From NCBI GenBank assembly GCA_016801845.1, contig CM028918.1, positions 21,316,001 to 21,380,000 of the forward strand: a stretch of DNA of 64,000 bases. Reading direction: 5' to 3'. The translations under genes were made by a program, and so were the position numbers. Shown one piece after another: positions 47,079 through 59,520 of the stretch. Source of the stretch: Polydactylus sextarius (Eukaryota > Chordata > Actinopteri > Polynemidae). The notes under the pieces are model-generated. The model saw only the letters and a program-made list of their open reading frames with translations, had not been told where the DNA came from and searched no databases. Every line of letters begins with the position of its first letter. The first letter of the stretch is position 1.

Positions 47079-47134
<56 letters not shown>
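47079..47134. repeat. (CA)n microsatellite
   Basis: Uninterrupted CA run in the pak6 5' intron region. Confidence 0.95.
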
Positions 47135-47136
<2 letters not shown>

Positions 47137-47567
47137 GAACTATAGCTATGAATAGAATCAAGACAACGATGGAGTCAGTGAGGATGAGTAGTTGATCATT
47201 AAGGTGGGCACAGACAGGTGGGTATTAATAATGATAATTTCATATTGTTCACAGGTTAATAACTTTCTCACCTTTACTGCTCTCATTGGCAGAAACACCA
47301 GCAGGTGAGTGTATGTTAGTAACATGTGTTTGTGTGCGCACGTGTGCTGAAACATTAAAATAGAGTTTGAAGTGATATAAAAGAAAATAAAAATCATGTT
47401 GATCGCAGTGATGATGTTAGACTGTATGTTGACACAGAGACGTGAGGAAGATTGGCTAACTCCACCCCCTCCTCCTGCTGCTGTTTGCTCAGTGGGAGGT
47501 GGAGGATGTGGACATTTTGATCCGGTCAGAGGAGGAGGGTTCATAATTTCTGTCTGTCTCTCTGCAG

Positions 47568-47686
47568 GCTGATCCATTCTGAAGTGATCTGTCCAGGAGC
47601 GATCTGGATCAGAGTGATCCAGACTCGCGTGATCTAGACAAGACTTACCTGGTTTACCTAAGGTGGAGAGACACTGACTGACACAG
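47568..47686 (+). promoter_or_regulatory. pak6: Probable non-coding exon 2 of pak6
   Basis: TGTCTGTCTCTCTGCAG| at 47567 is a good acceptor and ACACAG|GTGAGAG after 47686 a good donor. The 119 nt between contain no start codon that leads to the kinase frame, so it would be 5' UTR. A similar but weaker segment ends near 47051 (TTTCCTCAG|GTATG). Inferred from signals only. Confidence 0.35.
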
Positions 47687-48639
47687 GTGAGAGAGAGACA
47701 GAAAGGTCACTGATGAAGAGTGTGTTTGTGTCAATTTAGGTCAGAGTTTGGAACTAATGTGAATGTCACAGTCAGTATGACAGAGTGTCACTGCTCTGCC
47801 ACCTTCTGGTCATACATGGCTCAATGAAGATGTCACCTGAGAAGAGGAGGTTATGTGGCTTAGATGAAACAGGAAGAGAACCTACAGAGTGTGTTCAGTA
47901 TGTTCAGAGGGTGTTCAGTGTGCTTTTACCTGCTTAAAGAAAGTTTACACCCTTTTGCAAAACAGTTAACATAGATGTCATTCAAGCAGCCCAAACTCTA
48001 TTTTAATTATAGTAACGGAACAGAAACAATCTGTTGCAGTCACTAAAGCACTTTTTGACACTCATTCACACAAATTTTCAATCAGTGATCAGTCTGTTCA
48101 CCTATAGAGTGCCAACTATCTGTTGCTCTTTGCAAGCATGGATCCAATAGCCCAAGGAAGAGGAGGCCATAAGTAAGGTAGAGTTGTAGTAGGAAGAGCT
48201 GATGCTTCAGATAAAATTTGGGCAACTTTTACTGACCATGTTCTGAGTAATGGCCTTTTCATTTGGCCTTGCTGAATGCAATGACTGCTGATGCCCAAAT
48301 ACAGTTTTTCTTGATTGCTTTGATGCTGCAGTCAGTTCAAATTCTACATGCTCAAATCAGTTAACACAGACATATATACCTATAGACTTATACCCACAGG
48401 CCTTTATAAATAAGTCAACAAATGGCAGAGACATGTACGCTAGCACGATTACAAGGAATGCTTCACTGTTTTACACTAATTGCTGTATTTTGTATTTTGT
48501 TGTCCATTGTTTAACCATTGATTGGAAGCGTGTTTACATTTGGCTGAAAGTTGTGTTGTTTGAAGGCAAATTTTGCCTTGTTATATATTTTAAATGTTTA
48601 GGCACTGTTGATCAAAGTGCTTTTCTTTAGGTTTGTTTG

Positions 48640-48767
48640 TTTGTTAACTGATTTGAGTTGCGTTCAGAACGCACACTTTCCAACACAGTGTATGAGCACA
48701 CTGTGACACACTGACTAACACACACTCTGAACATACACACACTGAATATATTGTGAACACATACGGA

Positions 48768-48802
<35 letters not shown>

Positions 48803-49010
48803 CACTATCTGAGCAGCGTGTTTCATGTGTGTTCAGAGTGTGTTTGGTGTGTATTTTATATGTGTTTTCAGAGTGAGTTCGAGGGAGTTCAATGTGTGTT
48901 TTAAGAGTGTTTTCAGAGTGTGTACGCTGTGTTTTTTAGAGTGTATTCAGTGGGTGTTTTCAGAGTGAATTCAGAGTGTGTTCAGAGTGAGTGTGTGTGC
49001 GGTCCAGAAC
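48640..49010. repeat. CA/GA simple repeats and TTCAGAGTGTG-like array in a pak6 intron
   Basis: CACACA followed by GAGAGA (48768-48803), flanked by many diverged copies of GTGTTCAGAGTG. No coding sense. Confidence 0.6.
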
Positions 49011-49701
49011 AGCATTCCGGCATTTTCGATATTGTATGTATTGACCCTAAATATAAGACAAACCTGAATATAAGACGACATCTCTTTCTCAAGATGCATT
49101 TTTCGAAAAATACTTGGAATACATTAAATGAAAAGACAAAAAAAGACAAAATGAATATTTTCTTAATTCATGTTTGTCTTCGTGCCATGTGAATGCAAAG
49201 GAAAAATCTCAGTGTCATTTTTGTCCCCCATTTTTGTCATTTTGTCTGCCCCCAGCTAATAAAAGAGACAGTCGTCTATTTGCCACTTGGCTATTATTTG
49301 CAGCTTCACAGTAAATAATTTTTTCATCAGGCCAAAATCTAAAAAATTGCCAAATTGGTGAGGTAGTACCCGTTTTAGCCACCAATGTCAATGCCATTGT
49401 TTTAGGCTGCTTGTTGGGCAAGATAGGTATTTAGTTAAAAGAAAATGTTTAAAAAAACAATATGCTTGCCTATATACATATATAATGTATATGAAAAATA
49501 GAAAATAGTGTAAAAACAAGTTAGAAAGAAATTGTGTGTAAACACACACACACACAGCCCAGCCAATAGTATGGTCCATCACGACATTTGTACCAACCCT
49601 AGTGTCTTCAGAATGTGTCATCTGACCTCATCTCATGTGTTTTATCAACAGTCATGTTGTGGTGCTCATTGTTTCCATCAGGTCTTGCTGCTGCAGCCAC
49701 T

Positions 49702-52238
49702 ATGTTTGGTCGCAGGAAGAAGTGCCGCAGGCTGGAGATCTCAGCTCCACGGAATTTCCAGCATCGTGTTCACACATCTTTTGACAGTGCAACAGGACAA
49801 TATGTGGGTTTGCCACCACAGTGGCAGAGTGTCATTGACACGCTGAGGAGGCCCCGTCCATTGGTGGACCCCTCCAGGATTACTGAGGTGGAGCTTGAAC
49901 CCAAGAAGGTCAGGATGAGGGCAAAGTTTAAAGTCATGTCAATTCAATTTTATTTATATAGTGCCAAATCAAAGAAATATTTATCTCAAGGCACTTTATA
50001 TTATAAAATGGAGAAACACAACATTTTCCACAGTGAGCAGCGCTTGGTGACAATAAAGGAAAAACTCCCTTTTAACAGGAAAAAACCTCCAGCAGAACTA
50101 GACTTTGATTGGTGGGAATGAAAGGAAAACAGAGAAAGAAAAGAGAAGGAGGAAAAGTAGGAGAGGAGAAAGAAGAGAGGGAGACCAGGAAGGAACAACA
50201 TGCAGTATTACAATTAGCAACGGGTGCAACAACAAATTTATCATTATCATTACTACAATAATAATAACAGAAATAATAATAGTGTAGGATCTGGATAGTA
50301 CACCAACTGTACAACTGCAAGAGAGAGCAGATGAGTGTTAATAATATAAAGTATATTGATATATAAAGACAGTGTGAGAGAGAGACAGAGACAAGAGGAG
50401 TTAGGACAGAGAGAAGAGGTGCAGTGTATTGTCAGAGTTCCCCAGCAGTCTAATCCTATAGCAGTTTAACTAAAGGATGGTTCAGGATGGCTCAGGTGGG
50501 TTCAGGACCCTCCCCCATAAATTATCTATAATGTTTCTGCTGATGTGCAGGAGGAAACCCTGGGTCTGATCTGTTAGGTACATATGTGCTGGAAGTTATC
50601 TGATTACTATAATACTATATTATAATATGAGAGCTGTGAACCTTTGACCCATGAAGACTATGGTGAAGCTGCTGACACAGCGTTAGTGTTTACACTGAGC
50701 TTAGTTTGCTCAGCTTCTGCCAGAGAATGAAAATAATCCAGACACATTCTCAAGCTTCACATTCACAATGAAATCAGTCCAACTGTGACTGACAGCGGCA
50801 ATAAGATTTGTATGTTTATATATAAGTGTACAGTGGGAATAGATTTTCTAACATGAGCATAGTACCATAGCTGCTGACTTTTCTCATAAATGGACCACAT
50901 TTACATAACACTTTTTTAGTCTGGTGACCACTTTTTGGGCCATACTTCACACTAATTCATTCACACAACAGTGGAACAGTGCGGGATATTTGGGGTTCAG
51001 CCACCCTTAAGGATATGACAGTCACCCTACTCAATGTCCAGCCGAAAGTTTGCAATGTGGTATGTGAATGCAATATTTTCCTCTCTTAATGGATTAACAG
51101 GGGTCTACACCAGCTCTTTAATCCCATTAAACTCTCAGACTGAATCAAACTGTTTACAATCAGAAACACATTTACATCATTTGTTCATTTATTTTATTTT
51201 ATTTTATTTTATTTTAAACCAGTTTCAATTTAATTGAATCTAAAGTGAATTTAATCTTAGGATCTGCTGCTTAGTGTTTACAGATTAACATGTTGATCAG
51301 GACTTTAACAAATGTCTGTCTACTGCAGACAATCGTTCGCGGCAGCTTCATTGGTCACGGTGAGTACATCAGCCATGTGATCTCGAAGATGAGCCGTCTG
51401 TCCGTCTCCAGCTCCAATTCACTGCGTCGCAGCAGCCCATCAGTACGGAAACGAGCCCGGTCGCTGGGTTGGCTGAGAGAACTGGCAGAGGATGAACCAT
51501 ACCGGTATGAGGAGCTCAGTTGCCACAGAGATAGCAACAGGAAAAGCAACAGAAACTCCACTTACTGGCAGGACCGTATCAGACAGGTCCACAGTGAGAC
51601 TGGCAGCCCTAACCTTAATGAAGATCTGCGCAGAACCAAGTCCACCTGCCAGATGGGGACTGAGGTCCTGCCCTCCACAGTGAGGACATTTCAGAGGACA
51701 GGTGGGACAGGTGATACTGACATGCGGTACGCCCACAGTGAGATGGTGGAACTAAGACAGAGGCCGACTTCCTGTCACTACGCCCTGCAAACGGTGGGGA
51801 CCGACAGCCGAGCTCAGCTCAGACCAGCTGTCAATCACCTGCCTGATCTGCTGGCATCCTCCGCACAAACTTCCAGACGGCCACACTCCACCTATGATGT
51901 CAAGGTATGACAAGTCATTACAGGAACAGTAAAAACAGGTTGATCACATCTGTACAGAAACATAACTGCTGAGCTTGACTTAGCTAAGAAACATAGAAAC
52001 TGCTTGCCTGGTATACAGCGTGGCCTGCACACTCCAGGAAATGTGTGTTCTCATAAAACAATCAAACTGATTGAGATCAGTGAGCTTCAGTTAACCAGGA
52101 GTAATACCACCGGAAACCCTCAAGGCAGTGTTGTGCAGTATAGCTCATGTGTGACTGGCAAGATAGACAGATAGATAGATGAATACTTTATTGATCCCAA
52201 AGGGAAATTAAGGCATCCAGTAGCTTACACAAAACACA

Positions 52239-52274
<36 letters not shown>

Positions 52275-54788
52275 TCACAATAAAAAAAGAATAAAATCAC
52301 CAACAGAAAAAGAAAGTGACTTAGTAAAGGTGAGGATAGAAAATAAAGTACAAACTATAAAATATAAAACAGGGCAATAATTACAAATTAGCACAAAAGA
52401 AAAGTATCAGATATACCAGCGCAAAAAAGTAGAAAAAGGTGCAAGAGTACAAAAATGCAACTGGGGCAAGGGCGAGGGGTTGTGCAAAGAATGTGCAGTG
52501 GTGTTATGATGGGGGTGGTGTGTGTGTGGGAGGAGGCAGGGGGTAGTGTGTGAGAAAAGTTTATTGAGAGTCCATTGAGAGTTACTGAGGCTCACCTTCA
52601 GTGAAGTGTTGAATGCTGAATGCTGAATGGCCACAAAGGACCTCCTCAGTCTGTCTGTGTAACATGACAGTGACAGAAGTCTGCCACTGAACAAGAGGAA
52701 CAAAGAAGATGAAGACAACATAAATCTCTGAATTTATTTAATGGCTGCACAAACCACCACTGTCTACTGCCCTGTCTCTTTCTTATAATGTGCGCTATGA
52801 TCTCCTTCACCATCGCCATGCTTGTTTTGTTTGAAACTTAAGTTGGAGTTCTGTGCTGCCTTCTAGTGGATGAGTTGTTAACAACCATGAAACCCGTATG
52901 GGGAGTATGAAGGGTCCGACGCTAGGAATGCACATATCTACTTACGTATGTAAAAGGAGCATAAATGGGCCTTTAGGCTGACTTAGTGGTGATTGGTTGT
53001 AACTCAAGACTCAAGACAACGAAGAAGGGTCATTTTTAAAAGCCAGTGGCAGAAATGTATTAATAAATAGTTTCTATAAATAGAATCGAAGAAGTAAACG
53101 AAGCATCACAGTGAAAATGATCACAATATAATCGCAGGGTTTCCCATTTAGCCTAGCCCCTCAATTTTCCCCGAACCTTACCCAGTAGAAATGTAGCTAA
53201 GAACAGCAGAATTTGATTTCATGGTAAAAGACAAAATATCTGACTGTTATTTTTATGATAACAGTCAGATGTTTTGTCTTTTAAATCCAGTATCAGTGTT
53301 ACTGATATCCAGTAACACTTCCCTGCTGGTTCAGGTTTCTAAAGTTCTTCCTCTTCTCCTCCCCCCCAGGTCACCTCCCCCGCCTCCTCTCTGCCCCCCC
53401 CTAACAGCACAAGCAGTCCCCTCGTCACTGGCAGAGGTTTACATCAGCGGTCACTCCACCCCAACTCCACCCTCAACAGTACTCCAAAAACTCTGACCCC
53501 CCCTCTTAACAAGGCAGGAGCCTCCCAACCCCATCCCTCCCTCACAGGATCCCCAGACTGCGCCTCTGCCCAGCCCTGCCCCTCCTCCACCCAGAAGATG
53601 GAACCTGACAGAGGTCCTCAGAAAGTGAGCCATGAAGAGTTCAAGGTGGCACTGCAGATGGTGGTAGACCCAGGTGACCCAAGGACAGTGCTGGAGAACT
53701 TTGTGAAAATCGGGGAAGGGTCCACAGGAGTGGTGTGTATTGCCCGTGAGAGGCACAGTGGGCGACATGTTGCGGTGAAAATGATGGACCTTAGGAAGCA
53801 ACAGCGCAGAGAGCTACTGTTTAATGAGGTATGTGAGGGAAGAGAGGGTAAGGAAATTATTGTCCTAGATATCCTCCATTATGAAAAGATATGGGGTTAA
53901 AAATTATTCCAAATCATGGAATCACACGTGGAATTATTCCATTCCATGTGTAATAGTTATAAATGCAAAAGAGGTTGATAAAAAAAGCAGACTAAACACA
54001 GTAAAGTTAAGTAAAATCATTTTTCTCATGCTGCAATACTGGTTTAAATTACTTAAACAACATTTGGAACATGGTGCAGCAGGAAACTGTTTTAGGGGGG
54101 ACCTTTTTCACTGCTGCACAACTAAACACACATGCGATAGAGCACTTGTTGAACATGGTGACAGAGGAACTCTTGTGTCTGTTGTTTGGAGATACTTTGG
54201 TTTTAAAAGGTCAGATGTGAGCTAAACAGCTATTTACTGCAAATGATATTGAGATAATATGGAGACTGCAGCAATAGAAGCAATTTGCTGCACCACCTTT
54301 ACCTAACCATTATGTCAAAAATGGATTTGTTCTGTATTTGAAAGATAAAAGACATCTGTATTGAACAAGTATGGAACATATCCCATCCCTACATATCTAC
54401 TCTCAGGTGGTGATCATGAGAGACTACCGGCACCAGAATGTGGTGGAGATGTTCCGCAGTGCGCTGGTGGACGAGGAGCTCTGGGTGATCATGGAATACT
54501 TGCAGGGTGGTGCTCTTACCCACATCATCAGTGAAACCAGGTAAGCAGGAAGTGAGCACACACTTGACACTTGCGTCTCGAGATCAAGTCATGATGTCCC
54601 AGTGTCTGTGTATCAGGCTGAATGAGGAGCAAATAGCAACAGTGTGTGAAGGAGTCCTGCAGGCGTTGTCCTACCTGCACTCGCAGGGTGTCATCCACAG
54701 AGACATCAAGAGCGATTCCATCCTACTCACACTAGATGGGAGGGTAACGCGCGCAGCACACACACACTCACTCACACACACTCACTCA

Positions 54789-54871
<83 letters not shown>

Positions 54872-55304
54872 GCACAAATTTATGCAACACACACACTGAC
54901 ACAATCCTTCTCTTTCTTTTGCAGATAAAAATCTCAGACTTTGGTTTTTGTGCTCAGATCAGTGAAGACGTCCCAAAAAGGAAGTCTCTGGTAGGAACTC
55001 CATATTGGATGGCTCCTGAGGTCATTTCCAAAACCCCATATGGCACAGAGGTAACAAAAAAGGACACATTTCAGTCCAGATTCAGGTCCTTAGGATCACT
55101 GAAACCAGGCTACTGCATGCTGATTTGTCTTTGTGTGTCCTGTGTCCTGCAGGTGGATGTCTGGTCTCTGGGCATCATGGTGGTGGAGATGGTAGATGGA
55201 GAGCCGCCCTATTTCAGTGATACACCCATCACTGCTATGAAGAAGCTGAGAGACGAAGCCGCACCAAGTGTAAAGAACACCCAGAGGGTCAGACGTGCAG
55301 ATGT

Positions 55305-55358
<54 letters not shown>

Positions 55359-56203
55359 ATATTTGACCATTCTTTCTAAACAATGTGGAAATGTTGGGCT
55401 ATGTAAAGTTTTTTGAGATAATTGTTTTTTATGATTTGGCGCTATAGCTGTTTTAATAGTTTAAAATAGCAATGTTTTCAAACTACCTTTGTTCTCTAAT
55501 TACTTGCATGCTGACTCTTTTCAACAAAAATGATAAAAATAAAAATGTTCGCAATGCAACAGACTAGCGTAGTTTTGCTCCTCAACAAACATAACAACTT
55601 GTTACCATGTTTTACATATCCAGAAATAATTTTACACCGAAGTTCTCTTTTAGCTTGACCTGATTTGTCTTGTACGATAATTCAATTCAATTTTATTTGT
55701 ATAGTGCCAAATTTAAGATAGTAATCTTCTACTGTATTCATATATGGCACCTGGATAAATAACTGCTCTTTAAATTTAGCCACGGCATCATCAGACAGAC
55801 ACCTGCTGTAGTGAAATTGCTTCTCAGAAAGAGGATTGTGGGGAAATGTTGTTACATTGTCAACATCAATACCATAGGTGAGAACAAGGCCAAGAATGTG
55901 TATAAAACAGTGAGTAGGTTAATTTACATGCTGTGAAAAGCCAATTGAATCTAATAATATGTTAAATGAGAGCACAGGCCAAATGCATATTTGATTAAAC
56001 ACCATACCTGGCTTTGACTTTGTCCTGTGTTCAAGGTCTCTCCAGTACTGAAGGACTTCCTGGGCTCCATGTTGATTCGTGACACACTGCAGCGCAGCAG
56101 TGCTGCCAACCTGCTGGAGCACCCATTCCTGCTGCAGGCTGGGTCGTCGCATTGCCTGATGCCTCTGGTGGAGCAGTACCGGAAACGCATGTCGCTCTGC
56201 TGA
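49702..56203 (+). CDS. pak6: Serine/threonine-protein kinase PAK6 (group II p21-activated kinase)
   Basis: A Cdc42/Rac-binding kinase; mammalian PAK6 also acts at cell junctions and with the androgen receptor. The exons are 49702-49908, 51329-51904, 53370-53828, 54407-54540, 54617-54743, 54925-55050, 55153-55287 and 56036-56203. All are GT-AG and in phase, and encode 643 residues (human 681). The start MFGRRKKCRR is followed by the CRIB motif ISAPRNFQHRVHTSFD (13-28). A variable, Ser/Pro-rich middle follows. The kinase has the glycine loop IGEGSTGVV (375-383), Lys398, HRDIKSD (486-492), DFG (506-508), the group II activation loop KRKSLVGTPYWMAPE with Ser522, and the end PLVEQYRKRMSLC. The CRIB flanks and C-terminus match PAK6 rather than PAK4 or PAK5. 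An extra middle exon cannot be excluded. Confidence 0.95.
49935..50290 (+). repeat. Interspersed fish repeat in pak6 intron
   Basis: AATTCAATTTTATTTATATAG, CTCAAGGCACTTTATATT and GGAAAAACTCCCTTTTAACA form a common teleost dispersed repeat, inverted relative to 19561-19940. A short piece also occurs at 55681-55715. It begins 26 bp past the donor of the first coding exon. Confidence 0.6.
52155..52700 (-). repeat. Interspersed fish repeat with GATA and TTA runs
   Basis: The GATAGATA start, ACTTTATTGATCCCAAAGGG and the (TTA)n at 52240-52275, then GGCCACAAAGGACCTCCTCA, are hallmarks of a dispersed teleost LINE-tail repeat. It lies between pak6 exons 51329-51904 and 53370-53828. Confidence 0.55.
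54756..54871. repeat. Long (CA)n in a 181-bp pak6 kinase intron
   Basis: CA repeats with a few CT steps occupy almost two thirds of the intron between the catalytic-loop exon and the DFG exon. The array begins about a dozen bases past the donor. Confidence 0.95.
55307..55353. repeat. (CA)n just downstream of a pak6 donor
   Basis: The run begins 20 bp after the donor of exon 55153-55287. The remaining 680 bp of this intron hold a short dispersed-repeat piece and nothing else that I can name. Confidence 0.95.
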
Positions 56204-56517
56204 ATGCCTGAAGACTGGCTGGTGAGAAGGCTGTCAACTTCAGCAGCCAATCACAGCCCAATACCCATACCACCAGCATGAACACTGAGAGTCATAGTCA
56301 TTTCAGGTCATGAACTGATGGAGCAAGTGATGTCATTATTGAAGAAGCATGCTGGAATAATCGGAAATGTACATTTTACTTGAAAAAACATTTAATTAAT
56401 CACTGGTGATTAATTGACTCCCAACCACCCCACCCCACCCCCCGATAACTGTTGGACAAGCAGATGCTGTCAAACTAAAAAAAAAAAAAAAACATTTTAA
56501 GTTTTCACATAAACTTG

Positions 56518-56530
56518 AATAAAAAATAAA
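56518..56530 (+). terminator. pak6: Polyadenylation signals of pak6
   Basis: Two overlapping-range AATAAA copies (56518-56523 and 56525-56530) lie about 320 bp past the stop. Another AATAAA occurs near 56660. One of these probably ends the transcript. Confidence 0.55.
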
Positions 56531-57020
56531 ACCCTGTTTGTAAATGTAATAATTCATAAAGAGGAATTTATTTTGAAAACCTGTAGTTTCACACTGTATA
56601 TGACACTGGAACTTTTATTTCAGATAAAGTTTTATGTAAAAAAAAAAACAATATGTTAATAAACTGATAGTAACTGGTGGTTTGTTTTGTTCTCTTGTAA
56701 ACACATGATTACACAGAAACACCAACAACATTTGTATTGTTTAAATGTCTTTATTTTACTTCCTTTATGTGACAACATATATATATTCATCTACTTTTCT
56801 AACCACGGACACACATACACACACCCTGAAATACCGCGTTCACTTCAAAGTACAACATAAATTGATTCAGTCATTCTTTTTTAGCTGAAGTTAAGAGTTT
56901 GGATTTCTTTTGTGTGTTTTTTGGAAGCAAAAAGCAAATAAGACGCCTGTGACCACAGCTCCAGTTAAAACAATCACTCACTGAATAGTAGGATTTATTA
57001 CTATTAATAATATCAATATC

Positions 57021-57026
57021 TTTATT
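57021..57026 (-). terminator. Candidate polyadenylation signal for the minus-strand exon
   Basis: AATAAA on the minus strand, 20 bp past the putative stop. A second copy at 56750-56755 would give a more usual 3' UTR. Confidence 0.3.
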
Positions 57027-57045
57027 TTATATCAGCCTCCACCCC

Positions 57046-57109
57046 CTACATCCTGATCTCATGGTCTGTGGTTTCTATTTGGAGGCTGAAAGCTGATGAT
57101 GAGTCTGGA
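57046..57109 (-). CDS. Candidate last coding exon of an unidentified minus-strand gene
   Basis: On the minus strand a strong acceptor (CTCTTTATCTCTAACAG) opens a stretch that in one frame reads PDSSSAFSLQIETTDHEIRM and stops at 57048-57046. AATAAA follows 20 bp later and again at 56755-56750. This has the look of a real C-terminus and 3' UTR tail to tail with pak6. In human 15q15 the gene tail to tail with PAK6 is PLCB2, but I do not recognise this end and give no name. It is too short to be sure. Confidence 0.35.
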
Positions 57110-57319
57110 CTGTTAGAGATAAAGAGACAAAACCACTTCAGTCAGTCAAACACACCATTTCATATCGGTGACTGAAAGATTTAACACTCAGTGATAAGGA
57201 CATTTCAGATCTGTGCTCTGACTCAAAGCCAGCATCACAAAATAATCAAGAATCATCTAATTCTGATGCTGCTATAAATATGAAACCATTTCCTGATTAA
57301 GTTTCTGTCAAAATGTAAC

Positions 57320-59036
57320 CAGTGGTAGAAGTAATGACATACATCTACTCAAATTGTTACAGTTACAATTTAGGGATACTTTTCTGAGTATCTATTTAAA
57401 TGTGTTATTTTACTTGTAACTGAGTATAAATAATGCTTTTTAAACTATTTGGCTACTTTTAAAATAATATTCACTACTGAGTAGATTATAATATTACCTA
57501 GCATTGCAAAGCCAGTGGCATATAATGATAAATCAATGTCATTACCACATGAGCGCACCCATGAAACTAGCAGACAGTCTCTGTTAAATAAAGAATAATA
57601 ATAATAAAAATCCATCCATCCCCTTTATCCTGTACTTTAGGTCAGGGGGGAATAGAGCCTATCCCAGCTGCTTACAGGCAAAGGCAGGGTACACCATGGA
57701 TGGTCGCCAGTATGCTCAATTCCCCTATCCCCAATGAGTTCCTCAATGTTGCATGTTTCTGGTGGTGTTTTCTCCAGAGGAGGAAACACAAACACAGGGA
57801 GAACGTGCAAACTCAACACAGAAAGACTCTGCGCCTGTCCAGGGAATCAAACCCAGGACCTTCTTGCTGTGAGGCAACAGCGCTAACCCCTGTGCTGTGC
57901 TGGCCAAAAATAAAAATAAATAAATAAATAAAAACAGCTGGCATTGTTTCTCATTAAGTGTCAGTCGCTCACTAGCAAGATGCGAGTCCTCAGAAAACAC
58001 AGAAGTAAACACTGAGAACATAAACTGAATGCAGTGCAACACATTACACTATTTTAGAATTTTTATATAATAATTATTATACATAATTGTAGGCTATAAT
58101 GTATGCTATGAATGCCTTCCTCTTTGTTTTTATATATGACTGTAGAAGCACGACAATGCCACCAACTGGTCTGGCATATGTACTACACTACACTAGTATT
58201 TTCACTCAACTTTCGCATTGTTGGACTGCATGCTCAGGCTATGGAACTCTTCTGGCTATGTGTGAGCTCAGTCCGCGTGTTCGTTTGAATTGACGGACTA
58301 GGAGAAGATATTCGGTCTCAAAGTTATGTATTTAATAGGCAGTAGATGAATAAAGCAGTACAGAACTCTGGGTCAGCGTTCGGTTCCCTGCCAGCAACAG
58401 AGTGTGTCAGTTCACGAAGTCCGACTGTCTGAGCTTCCCTGGCCCAGTAGTTTTATACAAAGATAAGAAATTCATTGCAGAAAGACAAACCATAAGTTGC
58501 TTATTCAGATTGGTTTGCAGTTGATTCATGATGATTGGTCTCCTGGGTGGGTAGGCATGAACACAGTGACTGTTATCTTCCTGAGGGCTTGCAAGATGTG
58601 CAAGATGGTGCTATCAATGTTTCTGTCCCCATTAACGTCATGTCATTCGTCATTCAACTTAGTGTAGACTATATGGCAAACGTGTCCTTGTGGGGCCTGA
58701 TCCCACAGCATCTTCGTATGAATGAGGAAAATTCTGAAGATGCTGCCTCTTTAAAGATGCAAAAAAAAATCTCAGTATTGTTTCAAGGCCTGAGAAGAAG
58801 CTCTGACTCACTCAGATAGAAGACACTACTTGTTGGTTTGTAGGTATAGACCCCCGGGTCTCTGGACACTGAATATGAGATGACCTGTCTTTTTCAGACT
58901 TTTTTTAGAAGAATACTTTATTTTTTTTACTTGAGGATATTTTTACACCTTGTACTTGTAGCTGAGTAATATTTTAGTATATTATAATACTTTTCTACTT
59001 AAGTACAGATTTTTAGTAACTGTAACTGTAACACTG
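57320..59036. mobile_element. CAGTGGTAG-ended MITE split by later insertions
   Basis: The left part (57320-57600, CAGTGGTAGAAGTAATG) and the right part (58900-59036, ending ACACTG) match the two halves of the element at 9032-9686. The 1.3 kb between is foreign: a dispersed LINE-tail repeat at 57608-57905 and an unrecognised stretch to 58900. Confidence 0.45.
57608..57905 (+). repeat. Dispersed LINE-tail-like fish repeat
   Basis: TCCATCCATCCCCTTTATCC, CCTATCCCAGCTGCTTACAG and CAAACCCAGGACCTTCTTGC with GAGGCAACAGCGCTAACC form a very common teleost repeat. It ends in an (AAAT)n run. Confidence 0.65.
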
Positions 59037-59430
59037 GGAAGAGCATAAATTTGAAGATTAGAAATCAAGTTTACTTGATCAGCTCCACAGTGAAGCAAAG
59101 AGGAGTGGAAATATCACAGACACTGCAACACTTTTTGCAACTCAGCTCAATCACAAACCATTAAAAATGTAAAAGCTTTTAAAAAAAAAAAAAAGCATTA
59201 AATGTGTTGTGTCTTGTACATGGTGTTCCTGAGTGAAGAATGAATGAAGAGGTGTCAGAGTCATTATCTACAGGCAGATAAACAGAGAGAGTCTGCTCTT
59301 CCAAAAATGGACATTAACACCTAAAGGTCCTGAATCTGCCCCCGAGGTGTGCTCACATACCAGGATAAATTTAGTTTGACTTTTTTTCTTTCCTGAGCAT
59401 GTATCTCCTAATTTGGTTGATGGTCAGCCT

Positions 59431-59438
59431 TTATAAGA
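59431..59438 (+). promoter_or_regulatory. TATA-like box of the intronless myosin gene
   Basis: TTATAAGA lies 83 bp before the ATG. With a start about 30 bp downstream the 5' leader would be about 60 nt and contiguous with the coding sequence. The bases before the ATG (CCTCTAACCAGCAAAC) resemble sarcomeric myosin leaders. Confidence 0.45.
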
Positions 59439-59520
59439 GCCCGTCTGCAGTTCTCCACCAGGATCTCCAGGAAAAAACTTGATCTCTGTTCTGACTGCTG
59501 ACAACCTCTAACCAGCAAAC

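Noticed and set aside
49615..50121. A 168-codon frame covering the first pak6 exon
   Set aside because: Only 49702-49908 is PAK6. The remainder runs past the donor into a dispersed repeat.
54507..54899. A frame with His-Thr repeats after a kinase segment
   Set aside because: The tail is read-through of the CA microsatellite in an intron.
58535..58819. A 94-codon plus-strand frame upstream of the myosin gene
   Set aside because: No recognisable family, and it lies inside material inserted into a MITE. Too weak to call a gene.
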